Below are positions 35,690-45,704 of a DNA stretch of 64,000 bases, piece by piece. Under the pieces are notes generated by a model. The model ran no database searches. It worked only from the letters and a program-made list of their open reading frames with translations, and was not told the DNA's origin. How positions within the stretch are numbered: the first letter of the stretch is position 1; every line of letters starts with the position of its first letter. Position numbers and translations under genes: made by a program. This DNA is from Mantis religiosa (taxonomy: Eukaryota > Arthropoda > Insecta > Mantodea > Mantidae), in NCBI GenBank assembly GCA_030765055.1, contig CM060955.1, forward strand, positions 102,000,523 through 102,064,522. Reading direction: 5' to 3'.

Positions 35690-36210
35690 TGTCTATCCTT
35701 GTCATATCACTCTGCCGCCAAGTTGCGAAGGTAGCGCTCAACCTAGTTTTTAAAATCATCGTCGGTCTGGAAATGTGTTCCACCCAGGAGTGACTTCAAC
35801 TCAGGAAACAGATGATAATCACTAGGTGCTAAGTCTGGACTGTTGGGGGGATCGGTAAGGACGTCCCATTCGAACTGGGCCAGGGCATTTTGGGGACTCA
35901 CCTCGCACACACCTTGCGATAATGCAAATGCTCCGTCAAAATCTTGTCAATCGTAGTCTTACTGACTTCAGGGGTAAGTTCACACAGCTCATGAACTGTC
36001 ACATGCAGATTTTTAAGCATTTCTTGCTCCACTGTTGCAATTGTTTCGGCTGAAACCGAAGGCCAACCAGAACGCTGTTCGTCATGGAGGTCTGTGCGTC
36101 CGTCTTTGAACTCCTACCTACATTCGCACGTTTTTGACATCCATACACTGTGTCCCATAGACTTCGCATAACTGACGATGAATTTCAGTGGGGGTAGTGC
36201 CCTTGGCACT

Positions 36211-36266
<56 letters not shown>

Positions 36267-36318
36267 AGATCACTGTACCCAACTCGCACTTGGCGGCGGA
36301 AGTTATAGGAAGCTCCAA
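35690..36318 (-). pseudogene. mariner transposase derivative (family B), broken copy
   Basis: The minus frame starts at 36318 with MELPITSAAKCEL and continues, through a run of 17 phenylalanines encoded by poly-T, into LSAKGTTPTEIHRQLCEVYG, the first DNA-binding helix of mariner transposases. The poly-F tract replaces the F-L of the sister copy and happens to keep the frame. Later pieces include VTVHELCEL, KTTIDKIL and a C-terminal SPDLAPSDYHLFPELK, reached only through frameshifts. The segment with the first two catalytic Asp is deleted. The plus-strand lysine-rich frame over the same tract is an artefact. Confidence 0.75.
36212..36265. repeat. 54-A homopolymer
   Basis: 54 consecutive A on the plus strand, inside the transposase remnant; the sister copy has six T at the equivalent site (near 45005). 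Confidence 0.97.
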
Positions 36319-36589
36319 CGCAAACGGCTACCCAGCCAAGACTAATGGTTGCAACGGGTTCGTTGTGGTGGAGATTTGAAGGGGTGAAACCAAGCTACAC
36401 ACCAGTGTTGCTGGATCTCTCGTAATAGCGTTCCTCACGCATCTAGCACCTTGGAGACTTTATTTTACGCACACGTTTCGTAACATTGAACATGCCGTAT
36501 TATACATCCTGTCCAAATACATGAACATTTCTGAATTGAGATTTATAGCTAAATCAGGTCCCCTGGCCATAAGTCTTTTGTTTTCCTGA

Positions 36590-36960
36590 GCAGCTAGGTG
36601 TCATTTCTTCTTGACCTTCGCTTCTTTTACCCTAATTCCCTTTTCTCTTAAACTATATAAAATTTTTCCTATACATCTGTCTTTCATTTTACCCGTTCTC
36701 GCTAACAAGCGTAATGCCACTACGTCTTTGCTCACACTGTCCCATTATTTATCCTATATTTTTCTCCTGTAATTTCTTAACTCCTTACATTCTATCAGAT
36801 AGTTAACAGTGCTTCCTTCGTCTCCACAAAATTCACATATCTCTACCTCATTACTTCTCAACCCTTTTAGATATATTATTCCTACTTTTATCCATGCTAT
36901 GCATTCTCTACCAGTTTTGTCACATTCATCTATATAATTTTCCCTACCCCATTCTGTCTA
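36590..36960 (-). pseudogene. LINE C-terminal zinc-binding domain remnant
   Basis: Minus-strand reading gives EVEICEFCGDEGSTVNYLIE followed by C-K-E-L-R-N-Y-R-R (near 36760-36860). This is the C-x2-C ... T-x-x-H-x-x-x-x-C module found after the reverse transcriptase of many non-LTR elements, with the usual His replaced by Asn. A further stretch, ALRLLARTGKMKDRC, follows near 36690. No palm domain was seen upstream, so this is a fragment. Its lineage (Jockey, CR1 or R1-like) cannot be settled by eye. Confidence 0.55.
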
Positions 36961-36964
36961 ATGC

Positions 36965-37560
36965 TGCTCATGAAGTACACCTTAATGACAAATTTTCGTA
37001 TGGTGTGCCATTAGCAAAGAAGTAATTATAGAGCCCTTTTCTATATACACCATCCGTTGACTCCCATTCCTAGGTGAATACAATTTTGCCACCCTCTTTT
37101 GCAGTGAGAAATTTGCTTAAACACCCATTAAAAATGCAACTCAAAGTAATAAATTACCAGGATTCGTTGCATCATTTGTAAAGATGATGCATATTGAGTC
37201 AAGTAATTAGAAATTGCTAAAGCCATGGACAGAAGCTTCAGGTGGCTATAGCTATAAATTATCCTCTTGGTTGTGGTAAGGTTTCTATAGTGTGATTCAT
37301 ATGAATCTGAACCATTTCAATATAACATAATTTCCCTTTGAAAGCTCGTAGAATGTAGAAATTTGTATTTATGATCTCAGTGGCTCTGGGAGAATTGACA
37401 ACGGTGACAATTGTTGACAGTTGATACGCTTAAATGTGCCATTTTCTTTAATACGACTGTAGACATTGAAGTTTATATGGGTATCTTCAATATATTTGTG
37501 TAGCAGCTGAATGATATCGAATTGACAGAAGGTTATTTCAAGCAAGATGGAGCATCATAC
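36965..37560. other. unassigned DNA
   Basis: No gene recognised. Confidence 0.35.
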
Positions 37561-37564
37561 CATA

Positions 37565-38864
37565 CGAGGGGGAACACAAAAGAAACTGGATTGTTGTCAT
37601 AAAAACTTTATTGATGAACCTTTTTACAAAATTACTTCAGTCACTTTCCATTACATGCGATGTTCTTGTAAAGTCTCTTTTCCCACTGTTGGAAGCATGT
37701 TTGGAACACTTCATGTTTTATATTGGCCAGTGTCCTTTGCGAAGCTGTTTTTACCGCCTCCACATCGTCATAACGCTCCCCTTTTAGCGTCTTTTTCAAT
37801 CGTGGAAAAAGAAAAAGTCGCACGGGGCTGGGTCAGGTGAATACGGTGCGTGGGAAACGACTGACCACCAATGAGATGCAAAATAGTGGGTCACTCCTAA
37901 GGCCGTGTGTGCTGGAGCGTTGTCGTGCTGCAGAAACCAGTCACCTGATCGCCGACGTTCCGGGCGTTTCCTCTCGCAGACGCCTTAAAGCATCAAAGTA
38001 AAAATGTTGGTTAATAGTCTGGCCAGGAGGTACGAATTTCGGAGGCAAAATTCCACGAACATCAAAGAAGACTGTGATCATCATCTTAACATTTGACCTC
38101 ACTTGCCTTTCTTTTTTGGTCTGGGAGATTTGGGAGTCCTCCACAGGCTTGACGCTTCTTGGTTTCTGGGTCATACCCGTAACACCAACTCTCATCCCCT
38201 GTAATGAATTAGTTCAAGAAGTTTGGATCACGAGCAATCTCTGTTTTCAAGGCCTGACACACATTCATGCTGATGGTTTTGTGCTCCAGTGTGAGAAGGC
38301 GCGGACGAAATTTAGCAGCAACACGTCTCATGTGCAAATCCTCCCTCAAAATCCCCTGGCACGAGTTCCAACTTCTGTCGCTGCTGAAATTTAGTCGATC
38401 GTTTGGCGACGATCCTCGATGATCTTTGGGCAGACCTTTTCAATGTTCTCCACATTTCGCGAAGTTGAAGGGCGTCCAGAACGAGCTTGGTCTTCAACAC
38501 ACATCTTACTACGTTTAAAGCGCCCAAACCACTCGAAACCTTGTGTGTGGCTCATAGCGTCCTCCTGGAAAGCTTCCTGAAGCATTTAGCGTGTCTCCGT
38601 TGCAGCTTTTTAAAGCAGGAAACAAAATTTCACACACACACTCTATATTCTTTTAAAGTTGCCAGAATGACTTCGCAGAGGTAACCCGCCAACTATCAGA
38701 GAGACCCAATACCACAATTGCACGTACAGCTCGACACTGACGCCGTTTGCCCAGCTGATTCATGAAGGTCTCTACTAACACCATCTAGCGTGGAAACCCT
38801 GCACTACGTCTACGAGTGGCAGCACCCTCAGAGTCCGGTTGCTTTTGAGCCCCCCCCCCCCTCG
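37565..38864 (-). mobile_element. mariner element, family C, full length
   Basis: The left end CGAGGGGGAACACAAAAGAA and reversed right end (CGAGG, a G run, CTCAAAAGCAACCGGA) form inverted termini. TA flanks both sides (37563-37564 and 38865-38866). At 1300 bp it has the normal mariner length. The right terminus has a run of 14 C, probably expanded. Confidence 0.88.
37600..38590 (-). pseudogene. mariner transposase, full-length but degenerate (family C)
   Basis: The N-terminal helix-turn-helix region reads MLQEAFQEDAMSHTQGFEWF and then ARSGRPSTSRNVENIEKVC (38391-38585, minus), which is the standard mariner DNA-binding and linker sequence. A frameshifted ESWCYGYDPETK-like stretch with the first catalytic Asp box lies near 38170. 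VRSNVKMMITVFFDVRGI and VPPGQTINQHFYFDALRRL lie in 37941-38195, HDN-like sequence near 37915, and LFLFPRLKKTLKGERYDDVE at 37760-37820. At least three frameshifts and several stops separate these blocks, so it cannot produce transposase. It differs from families A and B in termini and in sequence. Confidence 0.85.
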
Positions 38865-38869
38865 TATAT

Positions 38870-40115
38870 CTAATAACATCACGGAATTTGTAACCAGTTT
38901 CTTACATAGTCGAATAATCTCAAAAGTTCTGTGGCCCGCCCGCCAGATACCCTGAGCTAATGTTAGCGGATTTTTTCTTGTGGGGGTGTGTAAAAAATAG
39001 AGTGTAAAAGAACAGGCCACTGAAAGTTGATGTTCTCAAGGAATCCATCTGAACCAAAATAAGTAACATTGGCGAGGATACTCTCCGTAAAACTTCAGAG
39101 AATATGGTGAGACAAGTGCAAACATGTATAAATGCTGTTGGAGAACACTTCCAATATTTTCTCTGAGACATAAATATTGTAATGTAATATACCAATTGTG
39201 TATTATATTCTCCAAAATTTGTACGTGCATTGTATTATTGGTTCAAGCTTATGGCCTATTGAAATGGTTCAGGTTTATATGGATCACACTGTATAATTAA
39301 GAATCAATTGCATTTACAGAACATATCTTCAAATTCCTCCCCACCCCGTATTTGTTGGAAAGAATCGTATTAAATCATACAATTTATACACACAGCTTAA
39401 GCACATAATCTTTGGATATTTTGCACTGTAAGCAGAGGCTCAGATAAAAACAAGTGAATTAAAAGTTGTGTTTTATTGCCCTAATGGCGTCTAATTTTTA
39501 TGCCATTAATTTGTTGCCAAATTTGATTTCAAGTCCAATCATATGACAATTAACCTTTACATTGTACGGTTTTAATAAATCAACCTTTTTTTATCAGGTT
39601 TTACGTTTCATTATGTGTTCTCCAATCATTCATTTCTCATTTCGGTCGCATTATCTACTCACAAAGAAATAAATTTATTGAAATGCATTGTCCATTTAAG
39701 TGTATTCTGTGTTGGCAACATTGTTCTTTCTTTTTTATGAGGACTATTCTTTCATCCATGACCTAAATTGTCGATAAAATAATGGGAAGTGGAAATAGGA
39801 AGCAATTGAATTCATATAACCAGATTAATTTTGGGAAGCTACCGAAAATATAAAAATATGAAGTACTTCTAGCGATATCTGTATTCTCTCTGGACAAGTG
39901 TATTCACTTTGCTCTGGACGCCATTTCTCCTAGCTGCATATAGGCATAGAATCAATATTTTAACGTTATTTTAAATAACATATATGTCATAACAAACTAT
40001 TCTTACTTCTAGACTGATTGGATTTTAATTTTCTAAATAGGTTTCTTTTAGTTTGCCATGTTTAACAACGTATGATGTTTGCTTTCTCCACGGAGACATT
40101 AAATCAAAACTTTAA
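38870..40115. other. unassigned DNA
   Basis: No gene recognised. Confidence 0.35.
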
Positions 40116-40834
40116 AGTATATACAAGGTGGGCCACGCAAGCCGTCCTTTGCTTAAGTTAGTTATCACGGAATAACGCGGATGCCGAAAGGTTTGCCTGA
40201 GCACGTCAGTAAAGGAGACGTCAGAAAGGAGACCTTGGTAAGCGTAAGAAAAGCCAATCCCTAACTAATTGGTCCCATAGTTCGTCGCTAGGGCACTTGC
40301 TGACTGCAGTGACCTACCAGGTTCGATTTCGGGGCTTCGGAAAGCTGTAGGAGAATGATTGTCCCTTACTAGAAGAACAAACACAAATGCCAGAGCATAA
40401 TAGCTATCTCCTTTGATGCACACCAATAATCTCACAGCTAATGTATAAACAACATACAGTGCAACAATTTGCGAATCAAAATTAGCAATATTAATTAAGT
40501 GTTATTATTTCTTTGATGCAATAAAATAATAAATAAAATAAATATAATTAATGTTACTTTGAACACCTGTTATAGACTGAAAAATCATTGCATTATTCAT
40601 AAAATGAATGTTTAAATGCAAGCACACCTTGTTGGATACATTGATATGTGTCTCTCAGTATTAGCATGGACACTTCCTGACATTTCTGCAGATACTGGAG
40701 TGCAAGCATGATGTGTTCGTTCTTTTAACACATCTGTATTTTGTCGTATACCCTGGTTTTGATATATCCCCATAAGAAAAGAATCCCAGGGAGTTACTTA
40801 AGGTGATCTCGCTGGTCATGAAATACAACCGCCA

Positions 40835-41167
40835 GATAATTCTAACAATTTGACTATTTTATCTATCTTTTGCAGTTCTATTTTCTTCACCTGAATAGCC
40901 GTTTCTTTACTTAATATTATATCTAATTGTAGCACTTTTATCTCTGATCCCTGTCTTAGAATTTTAGAATTTAATAATTTGTCATTTTGTGCTATTTTGT
41001 TCTATAGAACAAAATGACAAATTATTAAATTCTAAAATTCTAAGACAGGGATCAGAGATAAAAGTGCTACAATTAGACATAATATTAAGTAAAGAAACGG
41101 CTAATCAGGTGAAGAAAATAGAACTGCAAAAGACAGATAAGGAAATAGTCAAATTGTTAGAATTATC
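40835..41167. repeat. near-perfect 155-bp inverted duplication
   Basis: The left arm (about 40835-40990) and right arm (about 41011-41167) are reverse complements with only about five to seven differences, separated by roughly 20 bp that itself contains the palindrome ATTTTGTTCTATAGAACAAA. A transcript would fold into a long hairpin. The right arm encodes a coiled-coil-like peptide. Confidence 0.93.
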
Positions 41168-41593
41168 ACCCAGGTTACCTATTATAACCGTTCGGAGTAC
41201 ACATTGCTGAGATGTTTTCTAACCCCTCCACTACAATGGGGTGGTGGAATAACTGCTGAAACCAGTGGCACACAGGTAACTGAAGTAGGATGTGTTCTAG
41301 AAGGTCCTCAAGAATCAGCTCATTCTGTAGGAATTTCAAATGCAGTTGACCAGTTAGTCTGGCAGCCCCCCCCCCAAAAAAAAAAAAGTGGTGCAATGAT
41401 GTGGTCTTCTAGAATGCCGAACCTTACATTGACCCCAAGTGCGTTTACAAATAATGTGGTCGTAACCTGTAAGGATTTTCAGGAGCCTAGTAATGTAGAT
41501 TATGTATATTTACAGTGGAGTCTTTGGCGTATTATAACTCATTTATTCCTAAAATCTCTTAATAAAATCCTGATTTATGTTAATTTTATTTAA
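40989..41593 (+). other. unrecognised open frames after the inverted duplication
   Basis: The frame at 40989-41210 contains a plausible amphipathic helix (KILRQGSEIKVLQLDIILSK and on through the right arm of the inverted repeat). The overlapping frame at 41204-41593 (129 residues) includes ITAETSGTQVTEVGCVLEGP and a C/A homopolymer pair at 41366-41386. I do not recognise either. They may be pieces of a mobile-element or host coding sequence broken by a frameshift, or chance frames. No start context, splice sites or family motif supports a gene call. Confidence 0.2.
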
Positions 41594-41639
41594 GAGACGT
41601 CTGCAGAACGATAACTGATTTTGGAAATAGTTACCATAT

Positions 41640-42110
41640 ATCAGCAAATTTAATAGTATAGATGGCACCACAAGGAGAACCTTAAAAATACGAGAAGAGA
41701 GACTAAACTAAAGTTTTATAAAGTAATGAAAGTTCCTATATAATTATATGGTAGTGAATTTTGTACTTGAAAAAAACAACAAATGATTGAAACAGCGGAA
41801 ATGAGGCTTTTAAAAATGTAGCAGGATATAAACTTCTAGAAAAGCCAAGAAGTGAGGACATTCGAAAATAATTGAATATTTTTAAGCTAACAGATAGAAT
41901 AAAACAATAGATATAGAAATAACTGAAAGGATCATGTTGGCAGAATGAATGATAGCCACATTCCAAAATTAGTTTAGGATTAGAAAACATTAGGTAGAAG
42001 AGATATTGATAGACCAAGAAAAAGATGGATACAAGACTTTAATTTGAAATTTATGAGACCGGAGCGAGCCTTAATGGCTAAACCGTGAAAAGTTGTTGAT
42101 GATGATAATG
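41640..42110 (+). pseudogene. RTE-like LINE, 3' end with GAT tail
   Basis: Plus-strand frames read TKLKFYKVMKVPI, LYGSEF (the L-Y-G-S-E block), IETAEMRLLKM, then after stops RRDIDRPRKRWIQDF, the R-P-x-x-R-W ending of RTE/BovB-like proteins. The sequence finishes near 42105 in a short GATGATGAT tail, which is typical of RTE 3' ends. The copy is 5'-truncated, as is usual for LINE insertions, and carries several stops. It is similar in order to the remnants at 7174 and 21650 but not obviously the same subfamily. Confidence 0.75.
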
Positions 42111-42114
42111 ATTC

Positions 42115-43085
42115 CATATAGCTGTTCATGTAAGTGCCATTTCCTTGCTTTCAGTATCCCTTGTATCGGAGACCTCGATACCTTCAGGTGAAAAACATTA
42201 AAACTGAGAGGTGGGCAGTGGCTGGCAACAAACAGTCATCTAATCAGGCACAACCAAAAACAATTCTTAAAATTCATAAACAAAATAGACTTTGAAAAAC
42301 TGTAAAACCATAGTCAAAACCATTGTCTGTATCGTACATTGAAAACTTGTAAACTTGTAACTCTTGTAAAACTTGTAATTCCTACAACTAGTTATAATAA
42401 GTTTAAGGAATGCATGTAGTGTTACGATTTAACGGAGCATGCAATGTTAATGCATACATTAAAAAAACCAGGCGTGCTGTAGCGCTTCTTTATCCTAATT
42501 ACAATTAGAAACAGGCAGGTATATTAATGAATGAAAATTAATAAAGTTCATTATATTAATAATAATCATAATATTATTATTACAGGTACATACCCATAAT
42601 AACGCAAACTAAAGTGAAATAGCACGATAACATTATTGTTTATATTTCATATTAGGCTATGCTTACCTTGCATGGAACTAGCTACAAAATAATAACGTTC
42701 TGGAAACATCAGGTACGTCGCAGATTGGTCGGCAGGCTGTACTTGGAAATATCCCTCGGTTCTTATACGCATAAATGTACGTCTAAAATAATGTGCAGCA
42801 GGTAGACATCTCTTTGGAAAACGTTGTGACTACAGCCTTCCTTTTACTGTCTTTCTGTTTTATTTTGTTACTTAACTCTTTGTATAAGTGCCTTAAGTAA
42901 TCATTTTAAATATGTCTAAAGAAGGAAAGACTATCGAACAAGTGTATCCAAAGTTTTTTTTATTTTATATATATTCATTATTTTTATTATTCTTTTAAAG
43001 ACGGGATGGGTGAGTCGTTTAGAAAATGTCTTGTTTTATTGTCGTGTTCTGTGAGACAATATGAGGGGTCCTATTTTCTTAAATG
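42115..43085. other. unassigned AT-rich DNA
   Basis: No gene recognised. Confidence 0.35.
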
Positions 43086-43089
43086 CTTA

Positions 43090-43536
43090 TTAGATCTGCA
43101 TTTGTTGCAAGTGAAAAATGTATGGTTCCAGAGAACGCAAGGATTTCTTCCGTATATAGGCCCATCTCTGCTGCTTTAAAAATATACGTAAGTGCTTTCC
43201 CAACACAGTGTCTCCTCGCCGTACTTTCAACAGCCAATGTAATGTACCAGCAACCAACCACACTGCAAAATTATAAAATTTCGTGTCTTTGAAGCGAAAC
43301 TTTAGTTGTACTAGCTGTGGTACCGAACGTAAGCATTCTTCTGGACGAACTTTATGTAGTGCGTCTCGGATGGAGGTCCAAATCAAGTTACCCCGCTGAT
43401 CTTTGTACAAGTGATGCTCAGGTGTATCATCTTCCACACATAAGCCACAGATCTTCGAATTCACTCTCCCGTGACGCCACATCTCTTCTGCAGTTGGAAT
43501 CGTTTCATTAACAACTTCATAAACAGTTTCTCTCAA
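43090..43536 (-). pseudogene. LINE C-terminal zinc-binding domain, open 148-residue frame
   Basis: The minus frame contains IPTAEEMWRHGRVNSKICGL and then C-V-E-D-D-T-P-E-H-H-L-Y, matching the domain that follows reverse transcriptase in many non-LTR elements (T-x-E-x-x-x-R-H-G-R ... C-x2-C ... T-x-E-H-x-x-x-x-C). The last Cys of the set is Asp here (YKDQRG), so zinc binding is probably lost. The hydrophobic segment FAVWLVAGTLHWLLK and a basic tail follow. There is no stop for 148 codons, which suggests a relatively young copy. The reverse transcriptase domain is not present upstream (higher coordinates), so it is a fragment. Confidence 0.6.
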
Positions 43537-43539
43537 GAT

Positions 43540-44785
43540 CGACGGAAGGTTACAGTTGGTTGCATTGGCCCAAACACATTTCCAATCACGACCGTAGCCT
43601 TCGAGCCTCAGCTATATTGCGATGCGTCCCTCCACAGATTATTATTATCATATAGTTGTGCTGCTGGAACCATTACCATGGCTTTATCTTTGGTAATAGA
43701 AACCTCTCAGATAAGGCACTGATTATTCTTGTAAGAGTGAGAGGATAACTACCACGCTTCCCGGCCCCGTGCTATGTTGTCGATGAGGGGGTGGGGCTTT
43801 TTAGCCTCAAGGTATTGTCTCAAGGCAAGACCCCCAGAGTTTTCCATCGCTTTCGAGCTAATAGAGGTTGGAGTATTCAGACTTTCAGGAACACCTCGCG
43901 ACAACTGTGCTAAGCACAAATGAACGCATCACTTCAGGCAGTGGAATTCGCAATAATTACAAATGACAGATGTGTGTTATGTCCACGTGGAGTAATCAGT
44001 GCGTTATCTGAGAGATATCTACTATTAAAGATAAATGGTAACCGTTCGAGCAGCGCGACTATACCTTCGTTTGAGTACATTGCAGTTGCTACCTGTTAGT
44101 CTATAAGACCTCACAACATACGGCCACAGGAACTTATCAGAGCGAAGCCAGAACAAAACCCATGCAGATAGCACCTCCGCTTCGCTTGTACATACCTGCA
44201 GTTCCCTTTGAACAACATCGACGAGGTCGCCCTTCTTTCACTGACGTATGTGGGAAACAAAACTACAGAGGACGGCTTGCGTGGTCTACTTGATATATAA
44301 TATATAATATAATAATTTTGTTATTTTCAATATGTCCTGAATGAAAGTAGGATAACACAGAAGGCTGAAGTGTTAGATACTTGCAATACGGGTCGCTATG
44401 TGATTTATTTGAAATTCCCTTCTCTTTGCAAGCGAGAGAGAAAAGAAAATAGAGGTCTTTTATTTGCGAAAGGTTTCAAGCACTTAAAAAATTCAAATCA
44501 ATATCAAACAGTATGTCTGAAGCTAAATGTTAATGAAACCACCATTTGGTATTGACTGTGTGTGGTAACTAGATCTACTCTTTGCGAAATTGGATTTTAT
44601 TTACTTCTTAAAACTTTCCAATGATACAGTCATCATTTGTGTTGATGAACAGGACTTCAACACATACGTGGGAGCTCTACAAGAATATACAGGTTGTTTA
44701 GAAACGACACCGAACGATTATAGCCGTTCTGTAGTTTATCACTAAACTAGTCCAAATTTCGGTGACGCAACTTCGAAATTCTGTT
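43540..44785. other. unassigned DNA
   Basis: No gene recognised apart from the possible terminus ending at 44292. Confidence 0.35.
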
Positions 44786-44790
44786 AGGTA

Positions 44791-45699
44791 CGAGGCATGT
44801 CCATAAAATAAGGTCCCCAAGGCGCTGGAGCCGTGAGGAACCTATTACGTGAGATTCGGCAACACTGGCGTGTACCTTGGTTTCACCCCTTCAAATCTCC
44901 ACCACAACGTACCCGTTGGTATCATTAGTCTTGGCTGGGCAGCCGTTTGCGATGGAGCTTCCTATCACTTCCGCCGCCAACTGCGAGTTGCGTGCTGTGA
45001 TCCATTTTTTGAGTGGCAAGGGCGCTACCCCGACTAAAATTTATCTTCAGTTATGCGAAGTCTATGGGCCACAGTATATGTACGCCAAAAACGTTCGAAA
45101 GAGTGTTAGAGAGTTAAAAGACCGGCGTACAAAGGTCAATTACGAACAGCGTTCTAATCGGACTTCGGTTTCAGGCGAAACAATTGCAAAAGTGGAGCAA
45201 GAAATGCTTAAAGTTCGGCGTGTGACAGTTCGAGAGCTGTGCAAACTTATCCCTGAAGTCAGTAAGACTACGATTGACAAGATTATGACCGAAAATTTGC
45301 TTTATCGCAAGGTGTGTAAGAGGTGCGTCCCCAAAATGCGCTCCTGGCCCAGTTCGCATGGGACATCCTCACCCATCCTCCCCTACATTTCAGACTTAGC
45401 ACCTAGTGATTGTCATCTGTTTCCTGACTTGAAGTCACACCTGGGTGGAACACATTTCCAGACAGGCGATGAATTTAAAAACGAGGTTGAGCTCTGCCTG
45501 CCTAACTTGGAGGGAGAGTGCTATGACAAGAGTATACCAAAAACTGCCACAGCGCATGCCAAAGTGCATCGATCGCAATGCTGATTACGTTCAAAAATAG
45601 CTGTAAGTCCCGCCTTTCCATCAAAGTAACATTCATTGACAGTAAACATGTTTTCTATATTAAAGAAAATTGGAGACCTTATTTTACAGCCACGCCTCG
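44791..45699 (+). mobile_element. mariner element, family B, deletion derivative (copy 1)
   Basis: Termini CGAGGCATGTCCATAAAATA (left) and reversed CGAGGCGTGGCTGTAAAATA (right) with TA on both sides (44789-44790 and 45700-45701). Length 909 bp against about 1.3 kb for a complete mariner. Confidence 0.9.
44952..45584 (+). CDS. truncated mariner transposase (DNA-binding region fused to C-terminus)
   Basis: An open frame of 210 codons. I place the start at 44952 (MELPITSAANCEL) because the sister copy at 36318 begins at the same Met; an upstream ATG at 44877 would add 25 residues from the untranslated region. Residues 10-110 form the paired helix-turn-helix DNA-binding region (GATPTKIYLQLCEVYG, then VTVRELCKLIPEVSKTTIDK). 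After KVCKRCVPKM the frame jumps directly to the C-terminal SDLAPSDCHLFPDLKSHLGG, which carries only the third catalytic Asp. The D-E-T-W and H-D-N boxes are deleted in frame. The product could bind element ends but not cut DNA. Whether it is expressed is unknown. Confidence 0.7.
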   Translation: MELPITSAANCELRAVIHFLSGKGATPTKIYLQLCEVYGPQYMYAKNVRKSVRELKDRRTKVNYEQRSNRTSVSGETIAKVEQEMLKVRRVTVRELCKLIPEVSKTTIDKIMTENLLYRKVCKRCVPKMRSWPSSHGTSSPILPYISDLAPSDCHLFPDLKSHLGGTHFQTGDEFKNEVELCLPNLEGECYDKSIPKTATAHAKVHRSQC

Positions 45700-45704
45700 T
45701 ATAA

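Larger units (their letters stand above)
35538..36480 (-). mobile_element. mariner element, family B, deletion derivative (copy 2)
   Basis: Inverted termini of about 30 bp (left GTAAAATAAGGTCTCCAA core; right reversed GTAAAATAAAGTCTCCAA core), each starting CGA, are flanked by TA (35536-35537 and 36481-36482). The length is 943 bp, inflated by a 54-A run. It lacks the same internal catalytic segment as the copy at 44791. Confidence 0.88.
40124..44292. mobile_element. possible 4.2-kb element bounded by inverted termini
   Basis: Left end CAAGGTGGGCCACGCAAGCC (then GTCCT) and reversed right end CAAGTAGACCACGCAAGCCG (then TCCT) are similar over about 26 bp; both also carry a CGTCAGT-AAAG subterminal phrase. 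Both are bordered by AT-rich ATATA. No transposase was recognised inside, so these could also be two separate elements in opposite orientation. Confidence 0.3.

Noticed and set aside
40240..40360. tRNA-like segment with AGGTTCGATTTCG
   Set aside because: A B-box-like string is present, but the A box is poor and there is no body shared with another copy or a target duplication.
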